From assembly GCA_002794785.1 (NCBI GenBank), contig NBBA01000007.1, positions 1,178,001-1,242,000 on the forward strand: a stretch of 64,000 nt of DNA, read 5' to 3'. Source of the DNA: Coniferiporia sulphurascens (lineage: Eukaryota > Basidiomycota > Agaricomycetes > Hymenochaetales > Hymenochaetaceae). A program made the translations under genes and the position numbers. How positions within the stretch are numbered: position 1 is the stretch's first letter; each line of letters begins with the position of its first letter. Positions 56,330 to 64,000 of this stretch are shown here, piece after piece. The notes under the pieces are model-generated. The model saw only the letters and a program-made list of their open reading frames with translations, did no database searches and was not told the origin of the DNA.

Positions 56330-57107
56330 GCCTACAAACTGAGCAGCTTTGATGTCAATGTCTTTGGTGGTGTTACAATTTTCCTCTACTTTTCCCCTAA
56401 ATGCGCTGACTCACTTCTTCTTCATCATCATCAGTCAGCGCAACTCCCCCATTTCTCTGCCTTACTCATCCTTATTCACCTTGCACCATAAGACGCCATG
56501 ATGACGCCTTATTGCACCATCATGATGTGCTTTGCTTACTGATCACCGTACTTGTATTACCAAGGCATTCCTTGAGTTTCCATGACCTTCCATAGTCTGG
56601 TAAAACACACCTAACCAAGTCGCTACAGTGGCAAACACATAGAGTAGCATATAAGCATGTAACTTCAGTAGCACAAGCCCTAAGCTTGTGCTCTTTGTTC
56701 ATACAAGCCCATCATCTGCTACCACCAAGTTCCCTGTGTGCCCTCTGGCCATTAGTCGCTTTGTTGTAACCCAACTCACTCTCAGAAGCATACCATGTCC
56801 ACATCGTCAATCAGGAAGCCCCGCCGACAATCATCCTCGACTTATGACATCTAGGAAGCCCCGTTGCCGTACCATCAGTTCCGACGATCAGGAAGCCCCG
56901 ACATCGATCACTGTGTAACCGTTGACCTTAACAGGTGGTGGCGCCCAGGGTTTCCTTGTCGAAGTCGTCCAGGGCTCGGGAGAGGGCATGCATGAACCCC
57001 ACAGTATGGGGTTCGTGTTGTTGCTGGGCAGGGGGTCCTCTCGGGGTGAGAGGCGACATGGCAGCTGAGGAGCGTTTCCGCCCAAGGCTTGCGCCTGCAA
57101 CCTGTCC
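56330..57107 (-). pseudogene. LINE-D-type ORF1 fragment split by a solo LTR
   Basis: Minus-strand ORF1 from about the PQQVAGASLGRKRS region (57107) to the FVG segment (56330), with the 563-bp solo LTR inside. Without the LTR and one GGTGG copy it reads through the DFDKET, KDIDIKAAQFVG stretch. Confidence 0.75.
56371..56933 (+). repeat. Solo LTR (563 bp) of the chromovirus family, with TSD GGTGG
   Basis: TGTTACAA... to ...CCTTAACA, flanked by GGTGG at 56366-56370 and 56934-56938. It keeps the TATA-like CATATAAG and the GCACAAGC/GCTTGTGC hairpin (56671-56691). It is more diverged from the two 557-bp LTRs than those are from each other, so an older insertion reduced by LTR-LTR recombination. 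Confidence 0.93.
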
Positions 57108-57233
57108 CCCAGGCGACCATCATGGCTGCCCCCACCTCCTATGCACAAGTGGCAGCATCAGCGGCCCCCCCGACAACCGCCAACCCTACCCCAGTGGCCC
57201 CAGCCGCTGGAGCGGTCATCAACCCGGCGCAGA
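57108..57233 (+). pseudogene. Short LINE-D-type ORF1 fragment
   Basis: APTSYAQVAASAAPPTTANP...GAVINPAQ on the plus strand, between the minus-strand ORF1 piece and LINE-D4. It is not part of the inverted repeat. It could be a remnant of the target element or a template-switch patch at the 5' end of LINE-D4. Confidence 0.7.
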
Positions 57234-59078
57234 GCCACTGACCTCCTCCCTGGACGTCCTGGCACCCTCCCCTGCCATCGGCGACTCCCAATTGGTGTCA
57301 GCCTACGATTTCACCGCCCAGGCGCGCATGGAATCAAGGGCAGCATCCAGAGTCGGCTCCCCAGCCACCTCAGTAGGGTCGATCCATGGCTCCATCAAAA
57401 CTGGTGAGACAGCCCCAGAAATGGCGGTTGACCCCCATACCCCCCCACAACAGGTGGGAGGTGCAAGCCTCGGGTGGAAATGCTCCTTGGCCACCATGTC
57501 GCCTCTCACACCGAGAGGACCCCCCGCACAACAGCATGAACAGCACACCACAGGGTTCATGTACTCTCTCACCCGAGCCCTGGACGACTTTGACCAGCAA
57601 ACCAGGGACGCCACCACCAAGACGATTGACATCAAGGCCGTGCAGTTCGTGGGAGACCTCCTATGGAACGTCCAACAAACGCTGGCCAATATAGAGCAAG
57701 ACAGGACATACCCACAGAACCTCATCTACTGCAACACGGTGATGGCCTACAACTTCACGAGGGAGGGGGCGGTTATCGCTCTCCCAGCACCCTTCGCCCC
57801 AGCTCCCCCCCCACAGAGGACCCCGGCCGCAACCGGGACCCCTAACACCACCCCCATGACCCCGGAAATGAAGGCACTGACTGAGGCAGTCAAGCATCTG
57901 ACTACTGACGTGGCTTCTATCTCCTGTCAGATGGCTTCCATCAGCTCTAGGCCCACCCCCCGACAACAACAACAACAACAGCAGCCCCCCAGGCCACCCC
58001 CACCTCCTATGCGTAAGTCGCAGCAGCAGCAGCCCCCCCAACAACCACTAACCCATCCCCAGTGGCCCCGGCCACCGGGGTGGCCATAAACCCGACACAG
58101 AAAAAGAAGAAGTGCCAGCAAAAGGTGCCCCCGCCCCCCACCATGTACGCCAAGGACCCAACCCTGGTCCTAACCCCAACAGTCGGCATACAGGCCGAAA
58201 ATCAGAAGTCAGCAATGGCACTGACAAAAACGTCCTGTGAGTTTTTTGCCTCCCTCCCCACTGCAGATCAAGTCCCAGTCCTTTCCTCTTCCTACAACAT
58301 AAAGGGGAACATCGTGACCACCTTTGCAGCATGCCCATCCTCGGCTAACCCGACCACGGAAACAATCATTGATCACCACTCTGCGGCCTATGCCTCCCAT
58401 ATGCACACAGAGTGCATAGCGGTGGGAATTAACGTCCCATCTGCCTTCTCTCTAACCCTCTCCAGAGTCCACCCCTGGTCTGCACTGTGCATCTCCATGG
58501 TGCCCTGCAAGGACTTCCTGTTTGGCCAAAATGGACACACCATCACTGAGAAGGCCCTCATGGCCGAAATCCGGCACAACCCGGCACTCTGCAACCTCGA
58601 CTTCATAGTCACCCCCCACTTCGCTGCCACCGAGGACCACCTGCCAACACTGGACAGGTGCCCAGTGGTCTTCTCCTTTGTTGACACTGATGGATCCATC
58701 TGCAAACGCCTCCTCAAGAGGCCACGTGTCTGGATGTTCGGATCCGCCCTCTGGCTCTTGGTCCCGCCAGTTTGCCCCACCCTCACCCAATGTGAGCGGT
58801 GCCAGGGCCTCGGCCACGGAACCAAGGGCTGCTGAGCCCAACCCTGCTGCACTGACTGTGCTGGTGCCCACCTGACCCGCAATCACCGCAAATTGTGCAC
58901 CCACTGTGCAACTGATGCAGTGCCCAAAGGCGACATGTGCCCCCACCCCCACCTATGCAACAACTGCAAGGGCGACCACCCTGCCACCCTGCCGGCCTGC
59001 CCTAAGAAGAGGTGCTACTGCCAAATCGAAGAGGCCCTCGCCGCCGACCCACTCGATGATCAGATGGAGGAAATATGA
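57234..59078 (+). pseudogene. LINE-D4 ORF1, 5'-truncated
   Basis: Same features as LINE-D3 ORF1: open to the poly-Gln run, frameshift near 58010-58030, KKKKCQQKVP, YAKDPTLVLTP, knuckle CERCQGLGHGTKGC then TGA 58833-58835, and Cys/His modules to TGA 59076-59078 overlapping the ORF2 ATG (59075). Confidence 0.9.
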
Positions 59079-62000
59079 TAGAGACACTCTCTATCTTACA
59101 GTGGAATGCCGCCCGCTCACTAGCAGTGATACATTCCCTCATTCCTGTCCTTACAACTGACCCTTCCCCCCCACACCTAATCCTTATTCAGGAACCCCCC
59201 TGGTATCAAATAGGACTGCAACCCTCACACAACAACCCAGCCGGCTCCCCGGTATTCAACGTCCCAAACATCCCGGGCTACATACCAGTACTACCACCAG
59301 AGGTCCGCCCTCAGGTAGTAACATATGTAGCCCAGGCCCTCCCCCCCACCTCATGGTCGATCCTCGGTGCCACTTCACATGGCACGGATGTACTGATGGT
59401 AGAGATACAAACCCAACTCACCCTCCGGGTGTGCAACTACTATGGCATGCACCCCCCGGACCATGAGCACACCCTCCCCCAGTACCCAGGTGAGTTGTTC
59501 CTCTTTACACTCCCCTCAGTGCTAGCCACAACCCTACTTGTGGCAGGCGACTTCAACTGTCGCCACCACACATGGTCTGAACTCTCAGCCACTCAGTGAG
59601 ATGACTTGGGGGCACAACCCCTCGATGACTTTTTCTGCAGGCATGGCCTGACACCTGCCCACCTCCCTGACTCTGACTCAAGGCCCGACGGCAACTGCCG
59701 TCGGTGCCCCATTGACATGATCTGGGCCCCACCCATGGTCAACCCCAACTCTATTCTAGATTCGGCTACCTCCGACCCCTCACCACTGTCCAACCACGCC
59801 ATCCTTCGCTGGTCTCTGCCGTCTCAGCCCCCCCCTCCGGTCCTAAAGACGTGCTGGCTGCTACCAGCCGACAAGGAGAAAATGGACCAACATCGCCTTC
59901 CCCCTCCTCGAAGAAGCCTTCCGACTCCCAGGGCTCAACACCAATGACCTGAACAACAAAGCAAAGGTGGTCATCAACTCTATGGTCGCCGCACTCCAAC
60001 CATTCACCCACCTCTTGAAACTGTCAAAAACGGAAGTCCCATGGTGGTCACCCCACTGCAAGACCCTCTTATCCGCAATTACAATGGCCACCACCCCCCT
60101 CCAGCGTTCATCAGCACGGCATGCCTTCAAAAGGGGCGTTAGGACAGCCAAAAGACAGTTCTACGCCAACCAGGCAGCTGAAGCAGACGCCTCCAACATC
60201 TGGAATTGGGCGAAATGAGGCTTAGGCAACCGACCCACCCCCATCCCCTCACTCAGACGACGAGACGGATCCTTCACCCAGACGGACACCGAGAAAGGTG
60301 AGCTCTTCCAAGAGACTTTCTTTATGCCCCCCCCACCCCAGGCAGCGACCAACATCCTGCTACCTCCCAACCAACCAGCTGCCCTGCCCATACTCCTATC
60401 GGAGCTTATGGGGGCACTGGCTGATACATCCAACTTGTTGGCTCCAGGCCTCTCGGGAATAGGTTACCGCCCCCTGAAATGGGTGGTGGATGCCCACCCT
60501 GATGAGATACTCACACTTTTCAATGACTGTCTGCACCTGGGTCACCACCTGGAGTGCTGGCAGGCAGCAAAGGTCATGATGCTCAGGAAGCCGAACAAGA
60601 AGGACCCATTCTCGCCGCACTCATACCGATCCATCACCCTTGAGGAGACCCTAGGGAAACTCCTTGAAAAAGTAATTGCTAACCGGCTCCAGTTCCTTGC
60701 TAACACGCGGGACTGGCTGCCACCCAACCAGTATGGGGGGTGCCAAGGCCACTCAGTCTATGACACCGCCCAACACCTTTTACAGATTGCGGAGCATGCC
60801 CACTCAGAGGGCCTTGTCTGCTTGGTCCTAGCAGTCAACATTCAGGGTTTCTTCGACTTGGTACACCCCCACCTCCTCCACCAACAATTGTTGGATCTCG
60901 GCTGTGCCCCGGACATGGCCAGCTGGTGTCTATCCTTCATGATGGACTGGTGGGTCATGGTCTCTTTCGACGGCACCACCCTCCCCACCGCCCCCAAACC
61001 TGATTTCGGCACCCCACAGGGATCGCCAGTCTCCCCCATCCTATCAACAATATTTGTGGGAGTGGTCCTCTGGCACTTTCACCAAGCTGGCACCACAGCC
61101 CTGGCATATGTTGATGACCACTTACTCATATGCATAGGTCCCTCCATGACATCCAACTGCCGCGAGCTCGCCCGCACATACCAACAACTCGACACCCTCT
61201 TCGGCACCATCGGTCTCAGCATCAAAGCCACCAAGACGGAGTGCCTCTGCTTCCACCCCCCTCGGCGACGAACTGGCTATGAAGGCTGGGACACAGCCAG
61301 GGTGCAGGTAGACCCCAACACCCTGATCCGCCCCTCAATCCCCCTCCGGTGGTTGGGGATATGGTGGGACCCAGGCCTCTCCTTCAAGCCCCATGTGGAG
61401 CGCATGTGCTCCAAGGGACTCTCCACCCTCACTGCTCTCCGCATCCTAGGCAACACACAACACGGTATTTTGGCCCTCCTCCTCCACTGCCTATACACCT
61501 CCTGCGTCTGCTCCATACTTGCATGGGGGGCACCAGTATGGTACCATGGCTGCCACCAAAAAACCCTGGTAAACCGACTACAGACTGTACAAAACACAGC
61601 TTGCAGATGGATCCTAGGTGTCTTTAAAGGCGCCTCCCCCCATTCCACTAATTTTCTTTGCTCTGTTCCCCCTCTTTCTTTCTATTTCGAATATATAAAG
61701 ACGACCCATTCCCTGCGCCTATGGTGCACCCCCCACTCCATTGGCCGAAAACTTTTTAGAAACATAGCTAATAGACCTTTTTCCCTTTCTTTGCAGGTCT
61801 GAGCCCCCCGGGTTCAACAGGTCCCAGCATACACGCATCCCCCATGGACAGACCCTCTGGCCTTCACTAAGGACCATGTCCGTTTCACCACCCCCATCAC
61901 CCCAGTGAGTGCCGACACCCGGAAGTCATTCGTGGCCGCCGTGCGCCAACTAGGCCTCACCCCCCATGTACAGGTATTCACAGATGGCTCCTGCATGGAC

Positions 62001-63074
62001 AATAAGTCAGGCTCGGCCATTTGCGCCATGCTTGGCCATACCTGACTCCAGTCATGACAACTGGAGTCCCCCACCTGCGCCACAGCCACAGACACTGAGG
62101 AATTCTCCCTCACCATGGCCCCAGGCTGGGTCGCACACTGCCTCCCAGCTCAACTGTGCGCCACATTGGATATCTTCTTTTTGTCCGATTCGCTGACTGC
62201 TCTCCACCTTTTCTGCACCTGGGCCACCACCCCCGGCACCCACCTCCTCCACATTTGGAAAGCGGGTGTGGAGACTCTGCTAGACTCGTACCCCCAACTC
62301 ACCGTTCACTTTGTATGGTGCCCTGGACACTCGGACATCCCCGGAAATGAATGGGCTGACAGGGAAGCTAAGCTGGCAACCGAGCTCCCTCCATCCGATC
62401 TTAAACCCTCCATATCTGCACTAAAAGAAGTCACCATCCGCACTCTTATGGAAAGATGGACGCTCTCATTAGCCTGCCCCCTAGCCTCGACCGCTGACAA
62501 ATACCTGGCAGTCCACAGCCTACCCTTGTGCCGACCTCGAAAGCTCCTCATGCATTCGGTCGACCACCCATGCAATGAGCTATCTGCAGTCACACAGGTC
62601 CTCTGCCACACCGGTCCCTATGGGGGATACTGGCTGAGTTTTGACTCAGCCTACCACTGCAGGCATGGCCTGATCTCGCATTGCAGATGGCACAACCACC
62701 CCCCCTGGCCCGTGCAGTCGACCACCCACATCCTCGGCGGCTGTAGCACCTTCCACTCATGGATACAGCGTGTGTGGCCACCTAGGGACCCTCTCCCAGT
62801 CCACCACTCAGAGTGGGCTGACGAAAACTGCCTCCCGGTTTTGTGCCACTGGCTAAAGCTGACAGGGCACCTTAACTGCCTTTCCAACTGTGCTGCAGGC
62901 GCCATCTGGCTGGCATTTGCCGTGATGGACCTGGATGGCCACCCTACCGATGAGGATATGGACCTGGACTTCCTAAGGGAATACATGCATTGTATGCTCA
63001 GACCCCGAACTCGGGACTTGGACCCAGCCCTCTTGGAGCTATCAGGTACGCTCCCCCCTTTTCCATCTGAATAA
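59075..63074 (+). pseudogene. LINE-D4 ORF2, disrupted
   Basis: Starts MIETLSILQWNAARS. TGA at 59597-59599, frameshift near 59877 (KEKMDQHRLP), TGA about 60217, open RT 60324-61802 with YVDD, TGA at 61800-61802, TGAs near 62044 and 62053, then RNase H and C-terminus open to 63074. The lesion set is identical to LINE-D3, apart from the 8-C run at 59828-59835. Confidence 0.92.
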
Positions 63075-63392
63075 CACCTGCCTTTCGAATTCCCCATGAT
63101 ACATCTCGGCCGGTGCTCTCGCCCCCCCTTTCCACTTTGAAGCTTCTTACCTTAACCTGCCCTCACCAGCGTGGTTTGTTCGTAGTGATATGTATCCCTC
63201 CCTCTCAGGTTGTGTCTTACTAAATAGGGGCTCTTCACACTTTGGCACCTCTTGGGGAGCAGAGCCCCCACCCAGTTTTGTGCAATGCACAATGACAGGT
63301 GCCTCCGTTGTTATGTAGTTAGGGCCCCCCCTTCAGGGGGGCAGCTTGTAATTATGTAATACTGCAGGAATAATTTAAAAATAAATAAAAAA
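63075..63392 (+). promoter_or_regulatory. LINE-D4 3' UTR and tail
   Basis: SL1 63227-63234 with 63261-63268; SL2 63324-63342; tail ATTTAAAAATAAATAAAAAA to 63392. Confidence 0.8.
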
Positions 63393-64000
63393 TCTCTCAC
63401 CAACCCGACTGGTATTCCAGTCCTCAATGTCCCAACCATCCCGGGATACATACCTGTCCTACCACTGGAGGTCCGCCCTCGGGTAGTCACATATGTATCC
63501 AGGGCCCTCCCCCCAACCTCATGGTCGATTCTCGGAGCCGCCTCTCATGGCACCAATGTACTGACAGTGGAGGTTCGATCCCAACTCACCCTCCAGGTGT
63601 GCAACTATTACAGCATGCACCCCCTGGACCATGAGAACGCCTCCCCCCAGTACCCAGGTGAGTCCTTCTTATTCTCACTCCCCTCAGTGCTCGCCACCAC
63701 TCTACTTGTGGTGGGCGACTTCAACCATTGCCACCACACATGGTCCGAATTCTCTGTCCCACAACAAGAGGACCTGGGGGCGCAACCCCTCGACAACTTC
63801 TTCTGTGGGCACAGCCTGGCGCCTGCCCATCTTCCTGACTCTGACTCATGGCCCAACGGTAATCACCGTCAGTGTCCCATTGACATGATCTGGGCCCCAC
63901 CTGTGGTCAACCCCAACTCTATTTTAGATTTGGCTACCTCTGACCCCTCCCCGTTGTCTGACCATGCAATCCTATGGTGGTCACTGCCATCTCGGCCCCC
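63393..64000 (+). pseudogene. LINE-D ORF2 endonuclease fragment, runs off the window
   Basis: Open throughout, from SLTNPTGIPVLNVPTIPGY to SDHAILWWSLPSRP, with GDFNHCHHTW and PIDMIW visible. Several usually conserved residues are changed (DNFF, SLAPAH). No stop is seen within the window; the 5' end of ORF2 is missing. It could be the remainder of the element into which LINE-D4 inserted. Confidence 0.85.

Larger units (their letters stand above)
57234..63370 (+). repeat. Right arm of the 6.1-kb inverted repeat
   Basis: Pairs with 45783-51918. The homology stops at 57234 (mismatch at 57233) and at the tail after GCAGGAATAAT. Confidence 0.93.
57234..63392 (+). mobile_element. LINE-D4, 5'-truncated twin of LINE-D3
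   Basis: Begins within ORF1 at the codons for LTSSLDVLAPS and runs to the 3' UTR and an A-rich tail. It shares the same stops and frameshifts as LINE-D3. It ends at the natural LINE 3' terminus and its tail differs from that of LINE-D3. No target duplication found: the left flank is ORF1, the right flank endonuclease sequence. Confidence 0.92.

Noticed and set aside
1..64000. Telomeric LINE array
   Set aside because: Elements lie in both orientations inside one another with ordinary target duplications, and no telomere repeat is present.

Overview
The window is a fungal nuclear heterochromatin-like block made almost entirely of retrotransposons inserted into one another. I see no host gene, tRNA, rRNA or CRISPR array. 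The elements point to a basidiomycete (probably Agaricomycetes). One is a chromodomain-bearing Ty3/gypsy element (chromovirus). The rest are mostly Tad1/I-type LINEs, with a zinc-knuckle ORF1 and an ORF2 carrying APE endonuclease, reverse transcriptase (RT) and RNase H. The species is not identifiable from this sequence alone.

LINE lineages are named here only for convenience. A: ORF1 at 1-1498. B: ORF2 begins MNRDISILQWN. D: ORF1 begins MSNPGDYRN and ORF2 begins MIETLSILQWN. E: ORF2 at 45364-45751 plus 52179-54785. C: known mainly from its 3' end. A full-length unit is about 6.4 kb: a 58-base 5' leader starting CATCCTTCTTGACCAG, ORF1 of about 675 codons, ORF2 of about 1335 codons overlapping ORF1 at ATGA, a roughly 300-base 3' UTR with two stem-loops, and an A-rich or AAT/AAAT tail. 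Every copy carries stops or frameshifts.

Layout. 1-1574: LINE-A remnant. 1575-1933 (-): tiny C-type element. 1934-3816: half of a LINE-B ORF2. 3817-4539 (-): LINE 3' end. 4540-18559: full-length LINE-B1, split by a 7.6-kb chromovirus (9143-16765, target duplication TTCTG). 18560-19074 (-): LINE 3' fragment. 19075-25489: full-length LINE-D1. 25490-28915: 5'-truncated LINE-D2. 28916-30640 (-): the 5' half of a LINE-B. 30641-33071: a chimeric non-autonomous element (NA1). 33072-45363: an old LINE-D broken by a full-length LINE-B2 (33862-40689), a second chimeric element NA2 (41123-42849) and a 1350-bp solo LTR (43554-44903). 45364-55045: LINE-E, split by full-length LINE-D3 (45752-52178, minus). 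55046-56329: LINE-B3 3' end. 56330-57107 (-): ORF1 piece with a 563-bp solo LTR. 57234-63392: LINE-D4, virtually identical to LINE-D3 but inverted and 5'-truncated. 63393-64000: endonuclease piece running off the window.

Points of most interest: (1) a roughly 1.3-kb noncoding module fused to two different LINE 3' ends, one copy flanked by a 14-bp target duplication; (2) two LINE 3' UTR stem-loops supported by compensatory changes; (3) the chromovirus carries a canonical -1 frameshift cassette, an 11-nt self-priming match and an extra decayed ORF after the integrase; (4) a dead LINE copied nearly without change into a 6.1-kb inverted repeat; (5) two halves of one LINE, 27 kb apart in opposite orientation, sharing a 12-bp target duplication; (6) a solo LTR that contains its own ORF.
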